Source: Liquidambar formosana (taxonomy: Eukaryota > Streptophyta > Magnoliopsida > Saxifragales > Altingiaceae). From it: 64,000 nucleotides of DNA. Numbering within the stretch: the stretch's first letter is position 1; every line of letters begins with the position of its first letter. This document shows positions 1 to 12,058 of the stretch, in pieces. The notes beneath the pieces were generated by a model. It saw only the letters and a list, made by a program, of their open reading frames with translations. It ran no database searches and was not told the origin of the DNA. The position numbers and the translations under genes are program-made. The stretch spans positions 658,501 to 722,500 of the forward strand of contig CM077833.1 in NCBI GenBank assembly GCA_039720395.1, written 5' to 3'.

Positions 1-1924
1 TGGGCCTCTAACTCACCCAACAGATTATCAGATTCTAGATGCGGAGGCTTGAAATGGCGACCCCCTCTTGTCATGTGGTCTATTTCTTCATCACTAGCCC
101 ATATGTCATCAATCTCATTTGTGTCACCCATTAGGTCATCCCATTTAATCATGTCAATGTCCTCCATATATACTTCTTCAGGTATATCATCCCAACCTAC
201 AGAAATTATGGGCTCACTTGGCAATGGATCAGGATAAAGCACATAGTAATCAAACTTCCCCGAAGGTTTTCCCAATAACCCCACTTAAGGGTCTCCTACT
301 TCATACCTTTCTTTCAACTACCGTTGGATAGACTTTTTTTACAATAGTAGGATCTTTTGGTCAATGAGGTCTTGAATGACCTTATTCAACATAACACAGT
401 TCTCAGTATCATGGCCGGGTATACCATGGTATTGGCAATATTGATGAGGTGTTTAGGGTCTTGGCTTTGGGAGGTGAGGTATGATAAGGCCTTTGTCACA
501 GCATTGGTAAAAGGCTTGGGTCAAGGACATTGGTAATGGGGTATATGGTCTTATGGGTAGGCAAGGTCGAGATGGGTCGGCTTCAATGGCATTTATGGAG
601 TTGGATGAATTATGAGAGGGGAGTGGATTTTGCGTAACATTTAGGCGATTTTGTGGAGTTGGTGGTGAGATGATTTGTTTGTCAAGTAAGTCTTGGATCT
701 CATGCCTGAGGCGATAGCAACGGTTGGTTGGGTGGCCTTTGGCTTGGTGGAATTTGCAGTATTCATTCTCATTGTAGTTCTTGGGCAAAGGGTTTTATGG
801 TGGTCCTGGGTCGAGAGGTTTCAACAGGCCTCGGCTCTTTAGCTTTTCAAACACTTTCTCAGGTGGCATATGCAGCTCGGTGAATTAGCGAGGTGGGTTG
901 ATGTCATTTAGGGAGATAGGTTTAGTGGGTTGGGTTATGGCATTGACCTCAACATTGTTTTTCTCAGCAAAGTTCGGCTTACGGCTCCTTTGGACTTCTT
1001 CTGTCTTGATTAACCCATCAGCAATAGCATCCTCAACTTGTGTACCTGCTCCGATAAGAGCCTTGAAATTAAGGAAATAGTGAGCAAAGAGGTGCTTGTG
1101 ATACACCGGCAATAGGTTTTAACCACCAACTGAATCTGATCTTCCTCATTCGATCTATCTGCCATTTTCGAGACCTTTTGCCTCCACCTCGTAATGAAAG
1201 CGGAGAAAGTCTCATTAGCCCCTTATTTCGTGGTCTCTAGGTCCCTTTGCGTGATATCCACCTCAGTGTTGTACTTGTAGTGCTCTAAGAACTCATTACA
1301 TATGTCCTCCTAAGTCCAGGTTCTATTCTCATCCAAGGCTAGGAACCACTTTAAGGCAGAAGTGGCTAAGGTTTCATGGAACGTTTGAGCCAAGAGTTCA
1401 TCTGTCACTCCTCGAGGGTGCATTTCTTGTACATACATCTTCAAATGGGTCTTAGGGCAGCCCGTTCCATCAAACTTTTCTAATTCCGGCATCTTGAATT
1501 GTAATGGGATTCGAGCTTGAGGAAATAAAGATAGGGTACATACATCTACCATGTCATCTGTCCTACGGATTCCCTTTATAGTTCTTTCCAAAGCTTCTAC
1601 CTTGCTAGCCAACATAGAGTCTGTATCCGAAGTCTTTCCCTTACTTCCCCCTTCTAGGTTAAAAATTTCAGGTGGTTCATTTCCCTTGGGCTTAGTACTT
1701 CCTTCATTGGTCTAAATGCCTTCTCCAAACTGAGTCCCATCTTCGGTATTATCCCCTGGGGTACGACCATTATTCTGTTCAGGTTCCGACATTTTCTATT
1801 GGATATCTTGGGGCATTTTCAATGCCTTTTCGGATACATTGGTGGTGTAGTCAAGCTTGGTCATGATAGCCTTCAAACAAGTCTCAACATCAAAACCCCC
1901 TTCACTAGCTGCTTCATCGGCCAT
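1..1924 (-). pseudogene. Decayed Tat-type gag of element D (5' part)
   Basis: The start corresponds to ATG on the minus strand at 1924-1922, followed by codons similar to the A gag start (MADE...). Recognisable blocks are the gag core at about 1615-1310, the segment ending in a PVYHKHLFAHYF-like stretch at about 1112-885, and a Cys-His knuckle region (EYCKFHQAKGH) at about 788-453. They lie in different frames, separated by stops, so this is a pseudogene. The left edge corresponds to about residue 625 of the A gag-pro protein (DHMTRGGRHFKPPHLE). Protease and pol would lie outside the window. Confidence 0.88.
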
Positions 1925-2649
1925 ATCTGATTGGTTGGTAGGATCAATCTTCACTAAACGCCCTTGCTGGTCACGGATCCAAGCCAGTACGTCCTCTCAC
2001 TCCTCTTAAAAGGGAACAATCAGTCTCTCATCCTAAGGGTATGTCCTAAGCTTCCATATTTGTCTCAATGACTTCACACCATACATACTCAATTAGTCCC
2101 CTTCAATCCAATCACCTTTGCAAGGGTCATAGGTGAAAGGTACGTATTAAGGATATAGGGTGCAAAGGCTCTCTGTTTAAGTTTTCATTAAGCACATCAC
2201 AAACACGGTCATGATATCATTATAAACAAATGTGGGTGGATAAGGGTGAACCCATAGTGCCTTACAAGTCTGTCTATATGGACTAATGATAAGGGTAGGC
2301 TAGGGTCCTTCACTTGCTTGAGCAATCTTTATACCTAACCACATGTGGCATCAGGAACACCGCGTGGGTCTAGCAATACGTGATTAACTCATTTAATATA
2401 CCCAAGGGTACTTGGCACGAGAGGTTGATAGCTTTCACCCCAACACATGGAATCAAGAAAACCAAGGCTGAGGCTAGGCCCATAAGTGGCAAGGATACAT
2501 CGAGGGACATTGATCCTAGCATGCAAGAGTTTGCGCACACAATGTAATAAATGAAAGCACACAATCAAGTGGATGCAATGTGATTGATTTTAATTAATAT
2601 AAAAAATTAATTTAGCCCAATCAAATTATATAGAGTCTAGCCCACAAGT
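1925..2649 (-). other. Untranslated leader of element D
   Basis: Non-coding stretch between primer site and gag. It is alignable with the leader of A (12340-13194) and more weakly with that of C. The best conserved block is near 2370-2564. A short open frame there is shared with A but lacks a common ATG. I treat it as conserved RNA sequence, perhaps involved in packaging, not a gene. Confidence 0.6.
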
Positions 2650-2667
2650 TCCCCAGTGGAGTCGCCA
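2650..2667 (-). other. Primer-binding site of element D
   Basis: On the minus strand it reads TGGCGACTCCACTGGGGA, starting 3 nt inside the LTR end. The same 18-mer, with at most one change, sits after the LTRs of A and E2. Tat/Ogre elements are reported to prime with tRNA-Arg; I have not checked this tRNA. Confidence 0.85.
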
Positions 2668-2862
2668 AACTGTGGACCCGGGAAATTGGGCCCACGAGGG
2701 GGGATGAAAAAAACAAAAAGGAGTCACCGCCTCATTTTTTAAGGGAAAAGAAGAAAACCCTAAAATGTTTTATTTTCCAAAAAACAAATGACTCCATATT
2801 TAAAAATGGTAAGGAAAAAGATCTTTTGAAAATCAAAGATTGTGGATTCGGAGGCTAAGTTA

Positions 2863-2906
2863 CGATATGGGAAGGTTCTAGGCAAAGCCTATAAGCACCC
2901 ATATCG
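2863..2906 (-). other. Conserved U5 hairpin, copy in D
   Basis: Arms CGATATGGG and CCCATATCG pair perfectly over nine positions around a conserved GTGCCTATAGGC-type core. The same element with different but compensated arms occurs in A, B, C and E2. Confidence 0.75.
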
Positions 2907-3065
2907 CCCTAATTGGTCTCTTAATTTAATTGGGCTAAATCAAAGTCTTAAATACTCAAGAAATAGCAATTATCATCACAATGCAGCATGCATATCATCC
3001 ATTCATTCATCCACATAAGCAAATAAATCAAAAAAAAATAGAAAAGAGAAAAAAGGGAAAGAAAA

Positions 3066-3141
3066 CCTAGGATACTTAGTATCCTAGGACGGACTTGAAC
3101 CTCACGAGGAGTGCCTACATACTATGTATGGAAATACATGG
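3066..3141 (-). other. Paired hairpins of the LTR transcript, copy in D
   Basis: Two hairpins about 45 bp apart. One has arms CCTAGGATACT and AGTATCCTAGG around one base (3066-3088). The other has arms resembling CCATGTAT and ATACATAG around TTCC (3122-3141). The joining sequence (TACGTAGG-like, then a small TTCG/CTCG-type loop) is also shared with B and A. Confidence 0.6.
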
Positions 3142-3986
3142 ATCAAAGTCCACGTAGTTCAAAAGGGAATAGGGTTATAACCTAATTGAGGCCTATGGTA
3201 AACCCTAAGTTTCCTTTCATAGATAAAAGAGTTTCCAAAGATAAATGATTCTCAAAAAATCTTTAGAAAATATGGAATTTCAAGTAAAGATAGAAACTTT
3301 TATTTGAAAAGGAATTTTTTTATGAATGGAAACTATAGAGATTTACCATGTTCCCCTATTAGGAAATAACCCTAGGGGGGAGAAAGAGAAAGTTTCAAGG
3401 AAAGGAAAGAAAGGTGAATTAGGGCACCCTCATACCCAACTTACCTTAAGCAAAAGCAACCTGTAAAAATAACTACCCTATTGCATAGGGTAATTACTTT
3501 ATTTGCAAGACTTCATCTTGCAATAGCCAAAATAATCACCCCACATTGGTGGGGTAATTGCACCTGTCATATCCCACTTTCTATGGGTTTGTACCTATCA
3601 TGTACCTGCAATTTGCATGCAAAACACACCAAAAATACCAACAAACAAACCTAGTTTCTAACCAAGCAATTATCATGCTTAAATATAGGCTAACACATGC
3701 TAAAAATATCATATTAAAGCCATTAAACAAATCTGGACAGAATTGAAATAGAGCTTAAAATCGCCCATAAATCATGTAAACAACATGAATCATGAACTAA
3801 CTAAAACCGTAATTCAACCGTATATGCAATAACATGCAAAAACCCTAAAATCAACTATCATGAATGCAGAAAATATCATAGTTATCTAACATGCAACACA
3901 TATACAGCAACTATGAAGAAAAAACAAAGAAAATCCCTATGCTACTATGCTATATGCAACTTTCCTAAAACAAGGATGAACGAAAC

Positions 3987-4500
3987 CCTAGAATCACACT
4001 TGTGCATAAAATCGCATGAAATAACCCTAAATCATGCAAAGCCGAATATGAACAGCATTCTAACCATGCATATTAACCATTAGAATGATCCACACATGAT
4101 AAAGTCATAGGTGTACACATGAAATATAGCTCTTCTAAGCATGAACTCAATTTCAGCACAAAAGAAACCCTAGAATCCCAACTATGCATTAAATCACATG
4201 AAATAACACTTCAGCATGCTAAACAGCCCATGAACATCATCCTAAACATGCATACTAGCTAATAGAAGCAGCAAAACATGATAAAAACATAAGCTTTAAT
4301 ATGCAAAAGAGTTATTTCATGCAGAAAACCAATTTCAGCACTAAGGGAATCCTAGAATCCCAACTATGCATTAAATCACATGAAATAACACTTCAGCATG
4401 CTAAACAGCCCATGAACATCATCCTAAACATGCATACTAGCTAATAGAAGCAGCAAAACAGAATAAAAACATATGCTTTAACATGAAATACTGCTATTCT
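3987..4500 (-). repeat. Tandem 182 bp units inside the D LTR
   Basis: The marker CCTAGAATC recurs at 3987, 4169 and 4351, exactly 182 bp apart, with long identical stretches around the last two. Related units occur in the LTRs of B (26631 and 26813) and, weaker, A. Confidence 0.8.
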
Positions 4501-4776
4501 ATGAAAAACCCTAATTTAAAATAGAGAAAAAGAGAAGGGAAGGTATACCTATAGTGAAGTCCCCTTTTTGCTGCTGTAGAAAGTCCTCCTTCTCTTATGC
4601 ACTGCTGGAAATTCCTTCCTTCAAACCTTCAAAAAAAGCTCCAGCCCTCCTTCAAGCTCTCTCTCTCAATCTCTCACTCATAATTTAGGTTAAACTACCC
4701 TAAGGATGGCTGTCATGGCCTCCAAGTCTCAAAAATGCCTCCCAAAGTGCTTTTTTAGTGCTGAAGTATAAGGGGG

Positions 4777-5029
4777 TATTTATAGGGTTTGAGGGAAAAC
4801 CCTCAATGGTTGGGATTAAAACCCTAGGTGTTGATCCAAGGGCTCTTAGAGGCTCCCTTGGGGCTCAACTAGGTCAAATAGGGTTGAAAATAGGGTTAAA
4901 TGGCGGTTGGAGGCGGACAAATCCGAGGAAATAGGAAGGGATCCGCTTCAGCACTCGAAAAAGGAAAGTGGCTCGGGTGACCACCTGGGGCTGGGCGGCT
5001 AACCGCCCAGGCATGGGTGGTCACCCAAG
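4777..5029 (-). promoter_or_regulatory. Predicted core promoter of the D LTR: TATA box and upstream palindrome
   Basis: TATAAATA on the minus strand at 4784-4777. About 220 bp upstream is a palindrome (4972-5029) with arms CTCGGGTGACCACC and GGTGGTCACCCAAG around an inner palindrome CTGGGCGGCT/AACCGCCCAG. The same arrangement and spacing recur in B and C. Confidence 0.65.
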
Positions 5030-5735
5030 GCCTTGTCATCTCTTGCCTATTTCTGACCCTTTCGACTTCCAAATGTGTTTCAGGGCTCAAATCAACTCCG
5101 ATTTTGACAAAACGAAAGCCAAAACGACCGTGTTTCGAAGGGGAATGTAATTTGAGTCACTTGAGGGTAAAAACCCTAGCCATGACTGCATGGTTAAGTC
5201 TTACAAAGGTGGTTAACCGCTATGCACCACCGTCGCTTAGCTTAGGTATGCACACAAGGTCGCACCGAATGCTTTCCAATTCGAAATTCAACCTCCCTAA
5301 ACACATTTGGGGATGAAATTAAGACTAATTAAAGTCAAATGAATAGTCATGGAGTGAAAATCATGAGCCAATTCGAGCTAACCCGAAATAGGTCTCTTAA
5401 CCAACCTAAGCCATATTGAACCATTCTAATCCCGAACCATCAATTCATCAAATTGAACCCATAAATACCTCAAATGCATCGATATGAACTCCAATTGGCA
5501 ACTTAGAGATCATTTCAAGATCAAATGGAAAGTTTGTGACCAAAAAGACGATTATGCCTCTTAAGTCATAAAAGTTCTTATGAGCCCTCAAGATCAACTC
5601 CAAATCGAACCAAAATTCATACACATCATCCTCAAGACCCTAAAAACTCAATGCAAAAGACTAGACTCAAACAGGAAACAAAAAGACACATGAAATGACA
5701 AACCCTAGCTAAGGTGGCAAAAATGGGGTGTGACA

Positions 5736-6821
5736 CCATCCAAGGTTGAAGTTATTTTGAATTGGCCTAGACCTAGGAACGCGACTGAGATTCACAGTTT
5801 CCTAGGTTTGGCAGGTTATTATTGGAGATTCGTGGAAGGTTTCTCTAGTATTGCTGCCCCTCTTACGAGGTTAACCAAGAAATATTTTTCTTTTATTTAG
5901 GATAATGCTTGTGAAGAAGCATGTGAGGAGTTGAAGTCTTGTCTGACATCTGCACCAATTTTGATTATTCTAACTAGTGGTTTGGGGTATACTGTGTATT
6001 GTGATGCATCCCTGAGTGGATTGGGATGTGTGCTAATGCAGACAGAGAGAGTTTTTGCATATGGTTCGAGGTAGTTGAAGCCATATGAGATGAATTATCC
6101 TACTCACGACTTAGACCTTACAGCTGTGGTGTTTGCACTTAAACTTTGGAGATGCTATTTGTATAGAGAGAAGTTTGAGGTCTTTTTTACCACAAGAGTT
6201 TGAAGTATATCTTTGCCCAAAGGGACTTGAATCTCAGACAAAGGAGATGGGTGGAGTATTTGGAAGATTATGATTTTGAATTAAAGTATTAGCCTAGGAA
6301 GGCTACTGTTATAGCAGATGCTTTGGGTAGGAAGTCTTGTGGGACCTTGTATAGTATTTCTATTCACCATTAGAGGATAGTGAATGCTTTATGTGACCAC
6401 AACTTGTTTGTTGGTGGTTTGGCAGGTAAGGAGTGTGTTTATAATTTGGTGAGACCTTACCCTATTCCTAAGATTGTGAAAGCACAATATACAGATCCTA
6501 AGTTGGTGGATATCTGTGGTAGACTACTGAATGGTGAAGATGTACCTGGATGGACTATAGATCCAAATAGAGGTATAAGGTACCAGAATTGACTTGTAGT
6601 TCCATATAATGAGAAGATTAAGGAAGAATTTCTTAGTCTTGCTCACAGATCGAAGTTTTCTATTAAACCTAGTAATAATAAGATGTATAGAGACTTGAAG
6701 AGGCAGTTCTGGTGGAAAGGTATGAAGTGTGACGTGGCAAGGTTTGTTGCTAAATGTTACATGTGTCAACACGTTAAAGCTGACCATAGGAAGCCTTTTG
6801 GGCAGTTGTAGCCTTTACCAC
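5736..6821 (+). pseudogene. Remnant of a chromovirus-type Ty3/Gypsy pol (end of RT, RNase H, integrase zinc finger)
   Basis: Conceptual translation gives the RT tail ([16 protein letters not shown]), an RNase H beginning YTVYCDASLSGLGCVLMQ, and [20 protein letters not shown]. Further right come an integrase H/C zinc-finger segment (FWWKGMKCDVARFVAKC) and a QHVKADHRKPFGQL-like end. These phrases are typical of Tekay/Del chromoviruses. Several in-frame stops and frame changes show it is dead. D cuts it at the left and the C LTR at the right; I could not find its continuation elsewhere in the window. It is the oldest layer here. Confidence 0.85.
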
Positions 6822-7423
6822 TGTAAACACCCCATTTTCACCCCCATAAGTTCATTGTAGCATTTGGTTAGGTTTAGAAGCATTTGGGAGTCCCTAAGCC
6901 TTAAAGGACACTTTTGCTTTTTTAAGCCTTAGGAGGATAGGTCATCATTGCACGCATATTTTTGTCTCATTGTTGAGTCCCATCACTTTGCATTTAGTTT
7001 CTAGGATCATTTTGAATATGTATGTCAAATTTGGTTCAATTCCAGATAGATTTAGATAGTTAATTAGAACTTTTGCAACTTGAAGCGTAATTTCGTCTTT
7101 TACTTCGTATATTTTCCAATTGATGCCGAAACTTGTTCTGGATTGTTCCATTAATCTTAAAATGATGTAATGAGCCTAATTGAAGTGCCAATTTAATTAT
7201 TGAATAGGTTTTGAATTGATTCACCATATTACCCTATCGCTAATTAACCCTTTTTTCGATTAATCACTTTATGAAAACTCAACCACTTGACCATGGTTAG
7301 AGATTTTTGGTTCAAGAATATTCTAGGCTTATTCTACATCGAATCCTTGAAATTTTGGCTCTTGAATAACTTAAATTGGAGTTAATTTGAAGAAGATATG
7401 GCTGTTTTAAGTCAGAAACCTGA

Positions 7424-7474
7424 AAAAAAAAAACAAAAAAAACAAAAAAAACAAAAAAAACAAAAAAAAAAAAG
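7424..7474 (+). repeat. (A8C)n-type microsatellite
   Basis: Runs of eight or more A separated by single C. Low-complexity sequence inside the C LTR. Confidence 0.95.
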
Positions 7475-7502
7475 TCAAAACCAGGTGAAATAGAGGCTTG
7501 GC

Positions 7503-7763
7503 CTCGAGTGACCGATTGGGTCAACCGGTCCAACCAGTTGGGCCAACCAGTCACTCGAGACCCTGCATCTATTTTCCCCTATTTTCAAGGAAACGTGTTT
7601 TGAGCTCTTTTACTCCGAATTTCCTTATTCCAAAAGTGTTTTATACCTATTGGGAGGTGGTTTTGGGTTGTCCAACATTTATGGGAGTTAATAATAGCCT
7701 TAGATTGGTTTTATGGTGAATTAATCTCAACCATTGGTTCATATGGTTAGTTAGCTATAAATA
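7503..7763 (+). promoter_or_regulatory. Predicted core promoter of the C LTR: palindrome and TATA box
   Basis: Arms CTCGAGTGAC (7503-7512) and GTCACTCGAG (7550-7559) frame a CCAACC-rich core. TATAAATA lies at 7756-7763, about 225 bp downstream of the palindrome centre. The arm sequence differs from the B/D palindrome while geometry and spacing are kept. Confidence 0.6.
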
Positions 7764-8404
7764 AAGGCTCATTCATCAGCATAGAGGACTTTTGACACTT
7801 CATATTCACTAGAGAGAGAGGGAGAACGAGTTTGCACACACCCATATCACTTGGAGGAGCCTTTCTACTGCAATTTTGAAGAGGAACTAGAAGGCAATCA
7901 AGCCCAACAAGAAGGAAGAACGCAGCGAAAAAGACTTTTGCTTTGTCGTAAGTATCTTTATTCTCTTCTTACGATTCCTTCTTCCTCTACTCCATTCTCT
8001 GCATAGTTATGGCTTAGTATTAAATTAGGAATTATATATAATCCATATTTTAGAGTGTATATGATTCAAGTATGATGTAAAAGCATGCTAGTGGAGTAGG
8101 ATTGTGAATTGTTTGCTGATAGGATAGTTTTTCTCTTTAGGATAGGGGTACGTGTTACCTAGAAAATTACTTGATGTGTTTAGGCCATTTTCTCTTCATG
8201 GTTCAATTATATGCTTGATTTTAAGCATCTTTTGTATAAGCCACTTGCTGTGTAAGTTTCATCTTCATAGGTGTATGGATTATTATCCTTTTAGAGTATA
8301 ATTATCGTCATTAGAGGGTGAGGTTGTGCATAGATACTTTTTGGAATGTGTTTAACTGCACCATGAGTTTATTTGCATTCTTAGACATATATTTTACGTA
8401 GGAT

Positions 8405-9713
8405 TGTCACACCCCATTTTTGCCACCTTAGCTAGGGTTTGTCATTGCATATGTCTTTTTGTTTCCTTTTTGAGTCTAGTCTTTTGCATTGAGTTTCTAG
8501 GGTCCTAAGGATGGTGTGTATGAATTTTGGTTCGATTTGGAGTTGATCTTGAGGGTTAATAAGAACTTTTGTGACTTGAGGGGCATAATCGTCTTTTTGG
8601 TCACAAACTTTCCATTTGACCTTGAAATGATCTCCCAGTTGCCAATTGGAGTTCATATGGTTGTATTTGAGGTATTTGTGGGTTCAATTCGATGAATTGA
8701 AGGATCAGGATTAGAATGGCTCAGCAAGGCTCAGGTTGGCTAAGAGACCTACTTCGGATTAGCCCGAATTGGTTCATGATTTTCACTCTATGACTACTCA
8801 TTCAACCTTGATTAGTCTTAATTTCATTCCCAAATGTGTTTAGGGAGGTTGAATTTCGAATTAGAAAGCATTCGGTGCGACCCTATGTGCATACCTAAGC
8901 TAAGCGATGGTGAGGCATAGCGGTTAACCACCTTTGTAGGACCCAACCATGCAGCCATGGCTAGGGTTTCTTGCCCTCAAGTCACTCAAATTACATTCCC
9001 CTTCGAAACACGGTCGTTTTGGCTTTCGTTTCCTCAAAATTGGAGTTGATTTGAGCCCTGAAACACATTTGGAAGTCGAAGGAGTCAAAATAGGGCATAA
9101 GATGACATGGCCTCGGGTGACCACCCAGGCCTGGGCGGCTAGCCGCCCAGCCCCAGGTGGTCACCCGAGCCACTTTCCTTTTTGAGCTTTGACGCGGCTC
9201 CCTCCCTATTTCCTCGGACTTGCTCGCCTCCAACCGCCATTTAACCCTAATTTCAGCCCTATTTGACCTACTTGAGCCCCAAAGGAACCTCTAAGAGCCC
9301 TTGGATCAATCCCTAGGGTTTTAATCCCAACCATTGAGGGTTTTCCCTCAATCCCTATAAATACCCCCTTATACTTCAGCAACGGGGGAGGCAATTTCTG
9401 AAATGTGAGGCATGTGTGAGACTTGGAGGCTATGGCAGCCATCCTTAGGGTAGTTTAACCTATATTTTGAGTGAGAGAGTGAGAGAGAGAGCTTGAAGGA
9501 AGGCTGGAGCTTTGCTTGAAGGCTTGAAGGAAGGAATTTCCAGTAGTACAACAAGAGGAGGAGGACTCTCTACAGCAGCAAAAGGGGACTTCACCATAGG
9601 TATACCTCTTCCCCTTTCTCTCTTTCATTCAAATTAGGGTTTTTGCATAGGATAGCATTCTTCTATTAGTTAGTATGCATGATTAGGATAATATTCATGG
9701 GCTATTTAGTATG
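8405..9713 (+). repeat. LTR of element B, first segment
   Basis: Starts TGTCACACCCC and matches the right part of the D LTR in reverse. Contains the 58 bp palindrome and TATA box. It ends inside a 182 bp repeat unit with GTATG (9709-9713), one copy of the A target duplication. Short ORFs are not genes. Confidence 0.9.
9112..9363 (+). promoter_or_regulatory. Predicted core promoter of the B LTR: 58 bp concentric palindrome and TATA box
   Basis: Outer arms CTCGGGTGACCACC (9112-9125) and GGTGGTCACCCGAG (9156-9169) are perfect. The inner 20-mer CTGGGCGGCTAGCCGCCCAG (9131-9150) is a perfect palindrome on the same centre. TATAAATA lies at 9356-9363, about 215 bp from that centre. Confidence 0.68.
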
Positions 9714-10132
9714 TGTCACACCCCATTTTTGCACCACCTTACTAGGGCTCATCATTTCATGCATGTTTCTGTTTTGTTTTTTAGTCTAGTCACTTGCATT
9801 AGTTTTCTAGAGTCACAAGGACAATGGATATGAATTTTGGTTCAAATTGGAGTTGATCTTGAGGGATAATAAGAGCTTTTGTGACTTGAGGGGCATAATC
9901 GTCTTTTAAGTCCCAAACTTTTCATTTGACCTTGGAATGATCTCCAAATTGTCAATTGGAGTTCATATGGATGCATATGAGGTACTTAAGTCCCGTGGCC
10001 CTGATGATGAGTTTAGTGTGGTTATTTACGGATTATCCTTGAAGAATTAGTGCAAATCACAGCATGAGATTTTTGGTTAAAATGAAAAGAAAATTATTTT
10101 ATTAAATTAGCCATTTTTATCATGACACTAAC

Positions 10133-10338
10133 ACGTGTACGTATGTGATGAGTGTGTGTACGCACATACGATACATGTGCATGCGTGTTAGCGGTCAGTC
10201 TCCCAATTTTTATAAGAGATAATTTCCTTTTCCTATTCAGATTAGAAGTCTTTTATCATTATAAAATACCTTTTGATTATTCTCCAAGGAAACCTAGTCC
10301 AGGAAGGAAAAGGAAACTCCAGATTTCAGCTATAAATA
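10133..10338 (+). promoter_or_regulatory. Predicted core promoter of the A LTR
   Basis: TATAAATA at 10331-10338. About 170 bp upstream is a run of alternating purine-pyrimidine and ACGT motifs (10133-10190), with imperfect inverted pairs such as TACGTATGTG and CACATACG. It occupies roughly the same place as the palindromes of the other LTRs. The copy in the 3' LTR has its TATA at 24496-24503. Confidence 0.55.
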
Positions 10339-11813
10339 CTCTCTTAATGTCTTTAAACAAGGGAGAGGAGAAGAGGGTTTGGAGGGAGTGAAATTCGTCA
10401 TAATTCAGCAGCAGATTTTCTGAAAACCAGCAGTCGTATTTTAATCATAACTTTTTCATCCGAAGTCAGAATTTGATAAAATTGGTCTTGTTAGAAAGAT
10501 AATTCAATTCTCTACAACTTTGTATTTCACAAGCTTTGTCCAAATCCAACGTTTTCATACCCAAAAACGCGATTGAAGTTGCTGCTGCTGCAAAGTGACG
10601 AAAATCACTTTTCTTTTCTCTTGTTCTCTTTTTGTTTTCTATTTCTTTTCAAAGTTGAGTGAGTTTTGATCTCTTTGCTGTGATACCACTTTGACAAAGA
10701 GGAGGATTCGTGTTGGTTTGATTCACTCTAAAGACCTGAGGAGCCACGAACAATTACAAACACAAAGGAAGGCCCTTCCTAAGGTATTCTCCTTCTCTAT
10801 TCAAGCTTAAACTAGGTTTTCATATGGGTTAGGCTTATTGCATGTTAAAGGTAACTTTTTTATCATGTATTAACACTCTAGCTAGTTAATATACATGGAA
10901 TATCTATTTTTTATCTACTGTTTAGCATGCTTTAGGGCTGTCCTTTAGGTTTTTAATGCATAGTTATGATTCTTGTGCTCCTGTTTGTCCTTGTGCTAGG
11001 ATTAGTGTCATTGCATGTTAGAGTTAGGATTTTCATCATGTTATATTGCTTTAGTTAGTTAATATGCATGATTTAATTTCTGTTTAGTTTGGTTTTAGCA
11101 TGATTAAAGTATGTTTTGTATGTTTTTAAGCATATTCGTGAGTTTAGGGTTTTAGAGTCATTGTTTCGTGTTTGTTTTCATATAGCATGATAAAGTAGAC
11201 TTTTTGATTGGTTTTTCTTCGTGTTTGCTGTATATGTTTTTCATATGGAGTAAACATGATAGTTTTGCATGCATGTTAGTATGTTTTAGGGTTTTTATGC
11301 ATGATATGGTTCTAGGAATATGTTAGGACTTATTATTGTTCGCTGTTTTTGCTATTGGCATGCTTAGTGGATGATTTTAGGCCATAATACTATTCTGTCC
11401 AGATTTGCATGTTAGTGTTTTCGCATGGTTTTGAGCACTTGTAAGGGTGCAAATAGGTGTGGTATTTGTCCTATGGCAAATAGGGCTGCTTATGTCTGAA
11501 ATAGCTAATGTTTGGAGTAATTGCGCTCAGGTAAGTGGGTGTGAAGGTGCCCCAATTCACCTTTCTTCTTAACTCATTCTCTTCTCCCTATCTAGGGTTA
11601 ATTTTTAATACAAGTCTATGGTTTAATCAAAGGTTTCCTTCGTAAATAAAATTCTGGTTTTTATTAAAGTTTCCATTTTGTGGATTTCTTTCCTAAAATC
11701 AAACTTTCTATCATATTCAACTCTTTTGATTCAACTAAGGAAACCTAGGGTTTTTACCATAGGTTTATATTAGGATTCAACCCTAATTCTAATCGAACTA
11801 CGTGGACTTTGAT

Positions 11814-11888
11814 CCATGTATTTCGTTGCATGGTACGTAGGCGCTCTTCGTGAGGCTCAAGTCCGTTCTAGGATCCAAGCATCCTAGG
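11814..11888 (+). other. Paired hairpins of the LTR transcript, copy in A
   Basis: Hairpin I: arms CCATGT (11814-11819) and GCATGG (11828-11833), with one G-T pair. Hairpin II: arms CTAGGAT (11868-11874) and ATCCTAG (11881-11887). The joining segment contains TACGTAGGCGCTCTTCGTGA. The 3' LTR has the same pair about 14,165 bp further on. Confidence 0.55.
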
Positions 11889-12058
11889 TTTATTTATGTT
11901 TTCTTTTCTTCTTTCTTTTTTCTGTTTTTATTTGCTTATTATGCATGGATGGATGAATGAAATATATGATATGCATGCAATTCTTGTGATGATATACTTG
12001 CTGATTTTTGTATGGAAAGACTTTAATTTAGCCCAAATGAACTGAGAGACCGAAAGGG

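Larger units (their letters stand above)
1..5735 (-). mobile_element. Element D: 5' portion of a Tat-lineage Ty3/Gypsy LTR retrotransposon
   Basis: Reading leftwards on the minus strand, the order is 5' LTR (5735-2671), primer site (2667-2650), leader, then gag running off the window edge. Gag matches the gag of element A (13195 onwards) in many short blocks, while the LTR matches element B, so D and B are one family and A is a close relative. The right boundary at 5735 cuts a chromovirus pol remnant. The other end is outside the window, so no target duplication can be checked. Gag carries many stops, so D is dead. Confidence 0.9.
2671..5735 (-). repeat. 5' LTR of element D (3065 bp)
   Basis: On the minus strand it begins TGTCACACCCC and ends GGGTCCACA, the same ends as element B. 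It contains a 58 bp GC-rich palindrome (4972-5029), a TATA box (4784-4777), three 182 bp tandem units (about 3987-4500), two small hairpins (3141-3066) and the conserved U5 hairpin (2906-2863). A primer-site-like segment lies at 2729-2720. Confidence 0.92.
6822..8404 (+). repeat. 5' LTR of element C, first segment
   Basis: Starts TGTAAACACCCCATTTTC, directly after chromovirus codons. Contains a palindrome (7503-7559), a TATA box (7756-7763), an A-rich simple repeat (7424-7474) and a T-rich U3/R region. It ends in AGGAT (8400-8404), one copy of the B target duplication. ORFs here are simple-sequence artefacts. Confidence 0.82.

Noticed and set aside
5736..6821. Endogenous pararetrovirus
   Set aside because: An integrase zinc finger follows RNase H, and motifs are typical of Gypsy chromoviruses. 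No movement or coat protein is seen.
10152..10391. 79-codon ORF present in both A LTRs (also 24317-24556)
   Set aside because: It lies across the LTR TATA box and shows no protein features; duplication is due to the LTRs.
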